DNA of 64,000 nucleotides, from contig NZ_OAOQ01000019.1 in assembly GCF_900207575.1 (NCBI RefSeq), positions 1 through 64,000 of the forward strand. Reading direction: 5' to 3'. Below, one piece after another: positions 53,500 through 63,537 of the stretch; the first letter of the stretch is position 1, and each line of letters starts with the position of its first letter. The notes under the pieces were generated by a model. It was not told the DNA's origin and ran no database searches. It worked only from the letters and a program-made list of their open reading frames with translations. The stretch comes from Cereibacter ovatus. GTDB lineage: Bacteria > Pseudomonadota > Alphaproteobacteria > Rhodobacterales > Rhodobacteraceae. Both the position numbers and the translations under genes were made by a program.

Positions 53500-53894
53500 G
53501 GCCGAAGCAACCCGATCTGCGAGATTTCCTCGACAAAGGCAGCGGCATCCGCACGCGCGCGGTCGGCGTTCACATTGAACCGGGCCGTCAGCGCCGCCGC
53601 CAGATCCTCGACGCAGCATTCCTCGGCCAGAAGATCCCACATGAACCGGGCCGGTTCGTTCAGAACCACAAGGCCCCTGACCTCGCGGGTGCGGGCCCCG
53701 AGAGGAACAAGAAGGTGATCGCTGCCGATGCTGCGCACCCGAAAACCGTCCTGCTGTCTGATGGCCGTTCCTCCGATCGACGATGCGCCCGGACGGCAAC
53801 CGACATTCGCCCCGCTGACGCGGCGTGCAGGGCGAATGTCGCGGCGCGGGCAATCAAGATGCCGGGCGATGTGATGCCGGCGCGGTGCGCCCAA
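53496..53894 (-). CDS. PqqD-like peptide-recognition protein (RRE)
   Basis: The last ~88 residues are a PqqD domain: FRVRSIGSDHLLVPLGARTREVRGLVVLNEPARFMWDLL, then CVEDLAAALTARFNV and ADAAAFVEEISQIGLL. Such domains bind the leader of the precursor and present it to the radical SAM enzyme. The start is odd. The frame is open to TTG 53894, 2 bases after the precursor stop, but that would add ~45 unlikely residues, and the hairpin at 53802-53840 lies within them. A perfect GGAGGAA site stands 5 bases before ATC at 53762, exactly where an 88-residue PqqD should start, but ATC is a very rare initiator. Confidence 0.8.
   Translation of the reverse strand: MGAPRRHHIARHLDCPRRDIRPARRVSGANVGCRPGASSIGGTAIRQQDGFRVRSIGSDHLLVPLGARTREVRGLVVLNEPARFMWDLLAEECCVEDLAAALTARFNVNADRARADAAAFVEEISQIGLLRP
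53802..53840 (-). terminator. Hairpin between the precursor peptide and the PqqD-like gene
   Basis: GACATTCGCCCCGC / GCAGGGCGAATGTC: 14-bp stem with one G-U pair and an 11-base loop, about 60 bases after the precursor stop. No T-run. Such elements often make the precursor mRNA more abundant than the enzyme mRNA, by partial termination or by protecting the 3' end. Confidence 0.6.
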
Positions 53895-53896
53895 CC

Positions 53897-54103
53897 CTAT
53901 TTGCAGTCGCAGGGGCTGTTCGGGCTGGGATAATTGCCGGGGGGTTGTGGCTGGCCGCAGTCGCAGGGCTCGTTGGGACTTGGATAATTGCCGTTCGAGG
54001 CGGACTCGCTTCCAGCCAGGATCTCCGAGACCCGGACAGTCGGAGTGGCGTAGGGCAGTCTGCTTTCAAGCGGTGTTCTGGTGGGCGCACATGCAACGTT
54101 CAT
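53897..54103 (-). CDS. RiPP precursor peptide with duplicated GNYPSPN-x-PCDC core
   Basis: 68 residues, preceded by AGGAGA 8 bases before the ATG. Residues 1-37 look like a leader (MNVACAPTRTPLES, TVRVSEILAGSESAS). The C-terminal 31 residues hold two near-identical units, GNYPSPNEPCDC and GNYPSPNSPCDC, separated by GQPQPP and ending with Lys. Four of the five Cys are in CDC pairs; Tyr, Asn and Pro are repeated in register. Small size, leader-plus-repeated-core layout and position just ahead of PqqD and radical SAM genes mark it as the likely substrate. I do not recognise the family. Confidence 0.75.
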   Translation of the reverse strand: MNVACAPTRTPLESRLPYATPTVRVSEILAGSESASNGNYPSPNEPCDCGQPQPPGNYPSPNSPCDCK

Positions 54104-54586
54104 GGACGTTCTCCTGGAAGCCGGATCATGAACAGATCGCTCGCGGAAGGGTTTGTCCTGACTGTCCCGCCGATCTGCCGGGTGCCGAAGATCCCGCACA
54201 ATGGATGCGAGGGTAGCCAAGTGCTGCATCCGGCCGCACGATCGGTCAATGTCGCGGATCGTCGCACCTGCCGGCCGGGCGCAGGGGCCAGACGTTCCGT
54301 TTTGTCAGACCTCCGGTTCTTGCCGGCGCTGTCATCGCCTCGGCGCAAGGCCGGAAAGGCATGACCGTGCAAACCCGCATTTCGGGAACCCGTCCGCCGG
54401 GCCGATGCATCCGCCGCCGGCCCGGCTGTCCCGAAACCAGAACGTCTTATGACCGCCGACGGGGCAAGATGGCGGGCGATGAGGCCATCCGGATGATACG
54501 GGGCCGGCATCGCCCGACGGGGGGCGCTGTCAACCGCGCAGGCCGTGAAGGGACTGCGGGCGATGCAGCCGCCCGCAGCCCGATTG
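54104..54586. promoter_or_regulatory. Upstream region of the RiPP-like cluster
   Basis: 483 bases between the rsgA stop and the precursor peptide start, both on the minus strand. No credible gene; it should hold the cluster promoter. No operator palindrome or FNR box was recognised. Confidence 0.4.
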
Positions 54587-55627
54587 TCAACTGTCGCCGC
54601 GACGGCGGTTCTTGTCGCGCAGCACCTCGCGGACCATGCGGCCGAAAGCGCGGTCGCGGGCGTGCGCCTCGGCCAGCGTTGCCGAGTTGTGCCGGTCCTC
54701 GCGCCGGAGCTTCTCCCACCGGGCGAGGCGGCCGGGATCAAGCCGTCCGTCGGTCAGGGCTGCCTGCACCGCGCAGCCCGGCTCTTGCAGGTGAAGGCAG
54801 TTGGCAAAGCGGCAGGCCCGCGCCAGAGCGTCGATGTCGTCGAAGACCGTGGCGATGCCGTCTTTCGCGTCGGTCAGGCGCAACTCGCGCATGCCGGGCG
54901 TGTCGATCAGCCAGCCTCCGCCCGTGATGGGGCGCAGGTGGCGGCCCGTCGTGGTGTGGCGCCCCTTGGCGTCGTCGTCGCGGATCGGCGCCGTGGCCTC
55001 GGCCGCGCCGGTCAGCGCATTGGCAAGCGTGGTCTTGCCGACGCCCGAAGATCCCGCCAGCGCGACCGTCTGCCCCTTGCGGCACCAGTCGGCAAGCGAA
55101 ACGGCGACCTCGGGCGCGGTGGCGTCGATCAGTTGCACGGCAACGCGGCGGTCAACCGCCTCGGCCCGCGCGCGCCATGCCTCGGGGTCGGGCGCAAGAT
55201 CCGCCTTGGTCAGCAGGATCACCGCCTCGACCCCGGCCGAGTGGGCAAGCGCAAGGTAGCGTTCCAGCCGCGCCGGATTGAAGTCGGCGTTGCAGGAGGT
55301 GACGACGAACAGCGTGTCGACATTCGCGGCGATCAGTTGCCGCGCCGCCCCGGTGCCCGCCGCGCGGCGCGATAGGCTGCTTCGGCGGTCAAGAAGGCGC
55401 AGCAGCCGCGTGCCGTCGCAGAGCGCCCAGTCGCCCACGGCGATCTCGCCGGTGGAGACGCCGGAAGGCGGTGTCAGCGACAGCGGGCCGGCGGCCGAAA
55501 GCGCCTCGACACGGCTGCGGTGGACGGCCGCGATGCGGCAGGGGGTGGCCGCCAGTTCCTGAAGGTCGAGCTGGCGCAGGAAGTCGGAAGCCCAGCCGAG
55601 ATCGGCGAGCGTGAAGGATGGGGTCAA
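54587..55627 (-). CDS. rsgA: Ribosome small-subunit-dependent GTPase A
   Basis: 346 residues: OB-fold N-terminus, circularly permuted GTPase with G4 LLTKADL, G1 GSSGVGKTTLANAL, G2 region around GRHTTTGRHL, G3 DTPGMREL, and the C-terminal zinc motif beginning CRFANCLHLQEPGCAVQAAL. It assists late maturation of the 30S subunit. The apparent start is TTG 55627 with GAGGG upstream; the N-terminal LADLGWASDFLRQL matches the family start well. A housekeeping gene flanking the RiPP-like cluster. Confidence 0.93.
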   Translation of the reverse strand: MTPSFTLADLGWASDFLRQLDLQELAATPCRIAAVHRSRVEALSAAGPLSLTPPSGVSTGEIAVGDWALCDGTRLLRLLDRRSSLSRRAAGTGAARQLIAANVDTLFVVTSCNADFNPARLERYLALAHSAGVEAVILLTKADLAPDPEAWRARAEAVDRRVAVQLIDATAPEVAVSLADWCRKGQTVALAGSSGVGKTTLANALTGAAEATAPIRDDDAKGRHTTTGRHLRPITGGGWLIDTPGMRELRLTDAKDGIATVFDDIDALARACRFANCLHLQEPGCAVQAALTDGRLDPGRLARWEKLRREDRHNSATLAEAHARDRAFGRMVREVLRDKNRRRGDS

Positions 55628-57573
<1,946 letters not shown>

Positions 57574-57585
57574 ACGATCAGCGAC

Positions 57586-57622
57586 GCCGTGACCTGTGGG
57601 GCCCGCCCCCACAGGTCACGGC
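57586..57622. terminator. Terminator after gdhA
   Basis: GCCGTGACCTGTGGGG / CCCCACAGGTCACGGC: perfect 16-bp stem with a 5-base loop, 12 bases past the stop. Confidence 0.85.
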
Positions 57623-58142
57623 GCAGACGAGCTGCGCCGATCCGGACACCCGACAAGACGCAGGACGCGATGCGCCGCGCGACATGGCCACGGTCTTGCC
57701 GGCCATGTCGCGCGCTCCATCCCGATTGCGGCGCACGGTTTCGCGCGCAAACCGAACGCGCTGGAAAAGACGGGCCGGGTTCGGAAAAAGGACGGATACC
57801 GGATGCTTGACCTGCGGGACGGCGATATGGTCGCCCGGCACGGATTGGCGAAAGCGGACGTTCGCGCAAGCGCGTGGGTCTGCGTTGTCTTCAACAAAAC
57901 CAGCGGGTTCTGTCTCGGCTGCCACCCGGGCAGTATCCGCCAGGCCGGGCCGGTCGTCACCAGTCAGGTGGTGCCATCAAGGCCCGGGCGTGACAGGCCG
58001 CATTCCCCGCCCGATCGGCTTGGTTCCCGCACCGAAAGCGACGGGTGGCCGGATGCCGTTCAGATCACGGCCGCCCCGGGGCGGTGGCCAGAATGGTCTG
58101 GGCGGTGCAGGAACAGGTCGAGACGCTTGGTCGGCTTAAGGT
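57623..58142. other. Apparent non-coding debris
   Basis: 520 bases. Several frames are open but none has a ribosome-binding site, recognisable motif or plausible composition. Confidence 0.35.
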
Positions 58143-58332
58143 TCAGGCGGATGCGGTGGCCTTGGGGATCGCGCTGGCCACGGCCTTTGCCCGTATCCCC
58201 GTTCAGGTCCGACACCACAACCGCCGCCCCCGCCGTCGCGAAAAGCTGCGCGATCGCGGACCCGATCCCCGCTTGGCCGCCGGTGACGATCACCGTCCGG
58301 CCGTCAAGGCGAAACCTGTTCATGTCCAGCAT
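58143..58332 (-). pseudogene. Short-chain dehydrogenase N-terminal remnant
   Basis: ATG 58332 opens a normal SDR start: FRLDGRTVIVTGGQAGIGSAIAQLFATAGAAVVVSDLN, with the TGxxxGIG cofactor loop. After NGDTGK the homologous reading (AVASAIPKATASA) continues only in the next frame and ends at 58143. Catalytic Ser, Tyr and Lys are absent. A dead fragment of about 60 codons. Confidence 0.75.
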
Positions 58333-58686
58333 GGCAAATCCCCCGTTCATCAGGCAGAGGAGAAAAGCGACGCCTTGTCGTGGGAAACGGGGCGCCTGCC
58401 CAAATTGGGCACCTTGTCAGACGGCTCAGAGCATCCGTCCGAGACTGACGACCAGCCGGGCCACGCGGTCGATGGCGCGGGCGTCCACCTCCTGAAGCAC
58501 CCGCCGCGCCGAGCCTGTCTGCCGATTGCAGCGGCGCCCCCGTCGGTTGTCAAGCCGTCGCGCCACCTTCCACCCTGCCTTGCGGTTCGGCGCCAGATCC
58601 TGCGCGTCACGGCGTTCGTCAGCGTGGCGAAGGCCACGCCGGAAAGGGCTCCGGCGTGGGTCTTGCAGCGGCGCCTTGTGCGGCGG
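58333..58686. other. Intergenic region, nothing recognised
   Basis: 354 bases between the SDR remnant and the 3' end of the esterase-like gene. Open frames exist but none looks coding. Confidence 0.35.
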
Positions 58687-60852
58687 TCACTCGATCTTGC
58701 CGACCGACCGGAACAGCGTCTCGCCCGAACTGTCGTCGGTGCCGTCGTTGTCGGTCACGACCCAGCCTTCGCCGGCGGCATCAATGGCAAAGCCCTCGAC
58801 CTTGTCCACCACATAGCCGTTCAGTGCCTGAAGGTCGGGGATCAGGTCGCGCACCACCTCTTTCGTGACAAGGGGAAGATCGCCCCCCAGCGGCGCGGGC
58901 TTCAGGTCGGCCAGCGCGACGCGGGTCAGCATCTTCACCGCCGCCTTGTCAGCGATCTGGTTGTCGCGCTCGATCAGATAGGCCCAGTCGCCCTGAAACG
59001 TGATCTCGGACAGGCCCATCCAGGCGCCTTCGGTCGGCGCATCCAGCGGATAGCGCACCGCGCCCCAGCTTTCGGCCGCGGTGTCATAGGCCAGAAGCTT
59101 CACCTGACCTCTGGGATCGTCCGTCCATTCGCGCTGAACCGCCATCCAGAGCACGTCGCCTGCGCGGGCGATCCCCTCGAAGCCAAAGCGCGTTTCGCCC
59201 GACAGCAGCCCGGCGGGAAGTGCGATCTCTTCCGTGATCTCGCCTTTGCCATCCACATGGTAAATCGCATGCGGAACCAGCTTGTCACTGCGCCCCTCGG
59301 AGGCAAGCCAGAAGCCACCCTGGCCATCCAGCGCGATGCCTTCCAGATCCAGCTTCTGCGCCGGCTGACCCGCGCGCAGGACCGGCAGGCTGTCCACGAT
59401 CCGCGCGGGCTTTTGCGTGGCGTCGATCCGGTAGATTGTCGGGGCCATGCCGAAGACGCTGTCGGACACGGCGAACAGTTCCCCCGCCCTTTCGCCGGCG
59501 GCAAGGCCGGACAGCGCGCCCCAGCCGATCAGCGGATCGGACCCGTCCGAGGTGATCATCGGATAGGCCGGGGCGCCCTCGGCACGATCAAAGATCATCA
59601 CATGCGCCGGGGCAAGGCCATCCTCGCGCAGGTCGGCCTCGTTCGCGGTCACCAGCAGGTTGCGCGATGGAATCGCCACCAGCCCTTCCGGCGAAACCCC
59701 CGAGGGCAGCAGTTGCAGAAGCTTCGGGTTGGACAGGTCGCTCAGGTCATAGACCGCAACGACAGAGGCGCGTTCCGAGGCGACGAAAGCCATGGGCGTG
59801 CCGTCAAACGTCGCGACCTCGACCGACTCGATCTCGACCCCTTTCGATCCTGAACGGTGCTCGGGGTAATGGCCGATCGCGGCGATGGCGCGTTCAAGGC
59901 TTGCGCCCGACTCCCACACAACGGTGCCGTCCTTGCGGAAGATGGTCCAGCCGCGCGCGCCGCCCTTCCAGTCGCCTTCGTTGGCGCTGGCGAAATGGTC
60001 GGTGTCGATCCATTTGATGCCGTCAGGCTCGCGCAGGCGGCCCGGCTGGCTGCCGGTGAAATCCAGGGCGCCGTTCTTCTTCGTGTCGATGCCGACCAGG
60101 TCGACGGCGCCGGCAGGGAAATGGCTGATCGCGCCATCGGCACCGATCACCACGATCTCGTTGTTCTCTTGCAGGGTGACGGCGATCTCGCCCACCGCGT
60201 TGACCGAGACGAACTCGGGTTCGGGATCTTCCGGGGCGATGGCGGCAAGGCCGGTCAGGTCGATCTTTTGCAGGGCGGCGCAATCGGCCGCACCGTCACG
60301 AATCGGCAGCTTCACCACATAGCCCGCCGGCATCTGCGGCAGCGCGCCGTCGTTCACATCCTCGTCGCGCTCGTTCTCGATGGCGATGGCCAGGAACGAC
60401 CCGTCTGGCGCCTTGGCGACCGAATCCGGCTGCCCGCCCAGATCGCAACTGGCCACTTCCCTGCGGCTGGCAATATCCACCGTCACCAGCTTGCCCGAGG
60501 GCGCGGCCAGGCTTTCCGAGGTGTTGACGGCGGCAAAGACCCGGCCGCCAAGGATCACCGCCGTCGTCGGCTCGCCGCCCATGTCGATGGTGCCCAAAGG
60601 CTTCGGCGCCGCCGGATCGGTGATGTCGATCAGCCCGATCGCCCGCAGCGGGCTGTCGGTGTAGACCAGCGTCAGCCCGTCCTCGGAAGCCGAGACGATC
60701 TCGGCCGACGAGGTTCGGCCGTGGTCTTCGCCATCGGCCATGTTCCGGGTCGTGGCAAAGCTTGCAATTCGGTTGAAGCTGATCTCGGCGGCCGCGGGCA
60801 AGGCGACGCCGAGAGCAAGGACAGAGGTCATGGCAGCAAGTTTGTAGGGCAT
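58687..60852 (-). CDS. Secreted phytase-like esterase / choice-of-anchor beta-propeller protein
   Basis: 721 residues with a signal peptide (MTSVLALGVALPAAA). The first half is a beta-propeller of repeated strands (IGLIDITDPAAPKPLGTIDMGG, GKLVTVDIASRREVASCDLGGQPDSVAKAPDGSFLAIAIENERDED). The second half has the esterase-like-of-phytase pattern (LIGWGALSGLAAGERAGELFAVSDS, LDLEGIALDGQGGFWLASEGR, RFGFEGIARAGDVLWMAVQREW, VDKVEGFAIDAAGEGWVVTDNDG). Probably a periplasmic or secreted metal-dependent phosphatase or esterase; substrate not predictable. ATG 60852 follows AGGA. Appears intact. Confidence 0.8.
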   Translation of the reverse strand: MPYKLAAMTSVLALGVALPAAAEISFNRIASFATTRNMADGEDHGRTSSAEIVSASEDGLTLVYTDSPLRAIGLIDITDPAAPKPLGTIDMGGEPTTAVILGGRVFAAVNTSESLAAPSGKLVTVDIASRREVASCDLGGQPDSVAKAPDGSFLAIAIENERDEDVNDGALPQMPAGYVVKLPIRDGAADCAALQKIDLTGLAAIAPEDPEPEFVSVNAVGEIAVTLQENNEIVVIGADGAISHFPAGAVDLVGIDTKKNGALDFTGSQPGRLREPDGIKWIDTDHFASANEGDWKGGARGWTIFRKDGTVVWESGASLERAIAAIGHYPEHRSGSKGVEIESVEVATFDGTPMAFVASERASVVAVYDLSDLSNPKLLQLLPSGVSPEGLVAIPSRNLLVTANEADLREDGLAPAHVMIFDRAEGAPAYPMITSDGSDPLIGWGALSGLAAGERAGELFAVSDSVFGMAPTIYRIDATQKPARIVDSLPVLRAGQPAQKLDLEGIALDGQGGFWLASEGRSDKLVPHAIYHVDGKGEITEEIALPAGLLSGETRFGFEGIARAGDVLWMAVQREWTDDPRGQVKLLAYDTAAESWGAVRYPLDAPTEGAWMGLSEITFQGDWAYLIERDNQIADKAAVKMLTRVALADLKPAPLGGDLPLVTKEVVRDLIPDLQALNGYVVDKVEGFAIDAAGEGWVVTDNDGTDDSSGETLFRSVGKIE

Positions 60853-61204
60853 CGGACGTCCTGTATCACAGAGATGCCCGACCATTCGCCGCTTCTGGTG
60901 ACGTCCGCATGACAAGGCCGCGGGAACGTCAGATCCTGCGCGGCCCGGTGAGCGTGATTGGCCGGCGGGGGGCTTCGCTGCACAGCGCCCCGACCCGCAA
61001 CACGGCCGGCAATTTGCGGAGGGGCTTGAAGACGGACAACGCCGGGTGCTGACCTTGTTGGCGCCGGTCGGGTTTCGAAGACTTCGGCCCGTGCCCGGCG
61101 CATCGACCGGCGGAAGCCGGAATATGGCCACTCCCGTGAAAACACCCGATCATTCGCACGTTCGGGAGTTCGCGGGCAGGAGGGGATCCGCGTGGCGCTC
61201 AGCC

Positions 61205-61277
61205 TCCTCTGTGGATCGTCGCAGACCCACCTTGGCACATTCATGCCGTCGGGGGGGCGGTCACATCATCAATGCCC
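61205..61277. repeat. Direct repeat copy A (IS-derived)
   Basis: Matches copy B (61727-61798) at about 85-90% over ~72 bases in the same orientation; both contain TCGCAGACCCACCTTGG and GGCGGTCACATCATCA. It lies 5' of the transposase OrfA remnant. Confidence 0.7.
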
Positions 61278-61405
61278 TGCAGCACCCTCCAAACACCTTC
61301 GAAAGGTCGCCATCCGAAACGAAAAGACTGGCCGAAACTACCTCTGCATCGATCCAGTGAAAATCGGCGCATGCTACAAGGAATAAGGTAGTGATGAGTG
61401 TGATG

Positions 61406-61648
61406 ATGGACGACCCGCTTAAACGCTGGACGGCGAAGCGCACGACGGCGCGCGTGGTGGAGATCATCCCGTGCAAGACGACGGTGGCGGAGGCCAGCCA
61501 GACCCATGCTCTCCCGCCGTCCGAGATCGAGGGTTGGATCGAGAACACCAAGAGAGGGATGGAGGATGCGCTCCGGGCTAACCCGCTCGATATCGGCGAA
61601 CAGTACGAAAAGCAACTGAAGAACCTTCAGGGAACGGATGGGGCGCCC
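61406..61648 (+). pseudogene. Transposase OrfA remnant (DUF1153-like)
   Basis: About 80 codons (MDDPLKRWTAKRTTARVVEIIPCKTTVAEAS, LPPSEIEGWIENTKRGMEDALRANPLDI, EQYEKQLKNLQ) match the helix-turn-helix protein of an insertion-sequence family common in Rhodobacterales. The reading then diverges into unrelated sequence. OrfB is absent, so the element is dead. Confidence 0.7.
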
Positions 61649-61659
61649 GTCGGAATCGG

Positions 61660-61765
61660 CCACGCATGCAGCTTGGTGTTGATGCCACCCGTCGCCCGAC
61701 CTTGGTAATCCCCGACAGGACCGCTCTCCTCTCTGGTTTGTCGCAGACCCACCTTGGTACCTCGA
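61660..61765 (-). pseudogene. Possible IS5-type transposase fragment
   Basis: A minus-strand frame reads HRGTKVGLRQTREE...GDYQGRATGGINTKLHA, which resembles the GRSRGGLTTKIHA region of IS5-family DDE transposases. Only ~35 codons are left and it overlaps repeat copy B. Confidence 0.4.
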
Positions 61766-61798
61766 TGCCGTCGGGGGGCGGTCACATCATCAGAGCCC
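61727..61798. repeat. Direct repeat copy B (IS-derived)
   Basis: Second copy of the ~72-base repeat, about 520 bases from copy A and in the same orientation, so the two are not the inverted ends of one element; more likely two residues of the same IS type. Confidence 0.7.
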
Positions 61799-61866
61799 AG
61801 GTTGCCTGTAACGCCAAGTGAATTGGCCAAAGTTAAGATCCAAGCTTGATCCATGAATGGAGCTCG

Positions 61867-63474
61867 ATGTTGTCGGTACTGAATCTTCGCCTGTCTCTCA
61901 GACAGAAGATCACATTAACTAATTTGATCCCGATGGTTCTGCTCGCAGTGACGCTGGTTACCGCGCTTAGTATTACGCAAAGAAGCAACCTGATCGAGAA
62001 TGCCCAGGAGATGCAGCGTATTACGCTCCGGGTGCTTGCAACAAATATTGGGGCAAAGTTCCCCGATTTCCATCATGAGATTTCAGTTGATGGCGTGATA
62101 TCGCGGGCGGTCTGGAACAATATTCCCGATTTCGAAAAGCATGATCTGGTTGAATCGGTTGGTGATCAAACCGGGAAAACCGCGACGATCTTTAGGCTCG
62201 ATGTTGCAAAGAATCAGTTTATTCGGATGACGACCAACGTCATGCGCCCTGACGGCACGCGGGCCGTGGGAACGGCTCTTGATCCAACCGGTCTCGCCCA
62301 TGCTGCCATGTTGCGCGGCGAACCCTACGCTGGTCAGGCCAACATCTTGGGAATGGAATACCTGACGGTATATGTGCCCGTTTTTGATGATTCGGGACGA
62401 ATCCACGGCGTTCTTTATGCGGGCGTGCCTATTGACAGAATTAATGAAATTTTGGCAGACGATCAAACTCTGGCAGCCGCGATAACCCTCGGCCTTCTGG
62501 TCGTGGCTTTTATTGTCGTCTGGCTGGGGGCCCGTTCCGTGTCGCGGGCGGTCGAGGTCATGACGCAGGCCATGCAGCGATTGGCCGACGGACGCCTGGA
62601 GACCATCCTCCCCCCGACAAAGCGGGGCGACGAGATTGGTGATCTGATGCGGGCGATGCAGACGATGACGCTGACCCTGCGTCAGACCGTGGGGGATGTA
62701 GTCTCCAGCTCGGGTCAGGTCGCCTCGGGCTCACAGCAGTTGTCGTCGACGGCTGAGCAACTCAGCCAAGGCTCGACCGAGCAGGCGGCCGCCACCGAGG
62801 AGGCCTCTGCCGCGATGGAGCAGATGTTCGCTAACATCCGCCAGAACGCTGAAAACGCCGCCGAGACCGAGAAGATTGCCGGCAAGGCGAGCGCCAACGC
62901 TGAGAAAAGCGGCCAGGCCGTCGCCAATGCGGTTGATGCCATGCGCACAATTGCCGACAAGATCCAGATCGTGCAGGAAATCGCGCGCCAAACCGACCTG
63001 TTGGCGCTGAACGCCGCCATCGAGGCCGCCCGCGCGGGCCAGCATGGCAAGGGCTTTGCCGTGGTAGCCTCAGAGGTGCGCAAGCTGGCCGAACGCTCGC
63101 AGCAGGCCTCGACCGAGATCGGCGCGCTGTCGGGCTCGACGTTGAGCATCTCGGAGGAGGCTGGGCGGATGCTGCAGGATTTGGTGCCGGATATCCAGCG
63201 CACCGCCGACCTGGTGGGTGAAATCTCGACCGCCTGTCGCGAGCAGAACTTGGGATCCGAGCAGATCAACAAGGCGATCCAGCAGCTGGACCAGGTGACC
63301 CAACAGAACGCGGCCGCCGCCAACCAGATGTCGGGAACCGCCGAGGAACTGTCGGCGCAGGCCGTCATGCTGAATGAACGCGCGGGCTTCTTTACGCTGG
63401 AGTGCGCCCCTCTGGCCAAGGATGCGCTGCCCGCTCCGGCCCCGGGCGGTCTTCCGTCACTCAGCTTGGGCTGA
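61867..63474 (+). CDS. Methyl-accepting chemotaxis protein with periplasmic Cache-type sensor
   Basis: 535 residues: TM1 ([22 protein letters not shown]), a ~150-residue single-Cache sensor ([61 protein letters not shown]), TM2 ([19 protein letters not shown]), HAMP, then the signalling coiled coil with the invariant hairpin [40 protein letters not shown]. No C-terminal CheR-binding pentapeptide. Cache sensors of this shape usually bind small carboxylates. The start is ATG 61867; a TTG at 61846 would add 7 residues. GC content in the sensor region is lower than in the signalling domain. Confidence 0.92.
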   Translation: MLSVLNLRLSLRQKITLTNLIPMVLLAVTLVTALSITQRSNLIENAQEMQRITLRVLATNIGAKFPDFHHEISVDGVISRAVWNNIPDFEKHDLVESVGDQTGKTATIFRLDVAKNQFIRMTTNVMRPDGTRAVGTALDPTGLAHAAMLRGEPYAGQANILGMEYLTVYVPVFDDSGRIHGVLYAGVPIDRINEILADDQTLAAAITLGLLVVAFIVVWLGARSVSRAVEVMTQAMQRLADGRLETILPPTKRGDEIGDLMRAMQTMTLTLRQTVGDVVSSSGQVASGSQQLSSTAEQLSQGSTEQAAATEEASAAMEQMFANIRQNAENAAETEKIAGKASANAEKSGQAVANAVDAMRTIADKIQIVQEIARQTDLLALNAAIEAARAGQHGKGFAVVASEVRKLAERSQQASTEIGALSGSTLSISEEAGRMLQDLVPDIQRTADLVGEISTACREQNLGSEQINKAIQQLDQVTQQNAAAANQMSGTAEELSAQAVMLNERAGFFTLECAPLAKDALPAPAPGGLPSLSLG

Positions 63475-63537
63475 TGCGGCGTCCGGATTGCGTGAGATTG
63501 CCCGCACCACGTCCGCTGCGGGCAGGAGGGCCGGGCA

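Noticed and set aside
49038-54103. Lasso peptide cluster
   Set aside because: RRE and PP-loop proteins are present, but there is no full asparagine synthetase, no complete B2 protease and no lasso-type core with an acceptor Asp/Glu at position 7-9; a SPASM enzyme and ATP-grasp ligase are present instead.
58333-58686. Minus-strand 95-codon frame between the SDR remnant and the esterase-like gene
   Set aside because: Arg/Trp/Ser-rich composition, no ribosome-binding site, no recognisable motif.
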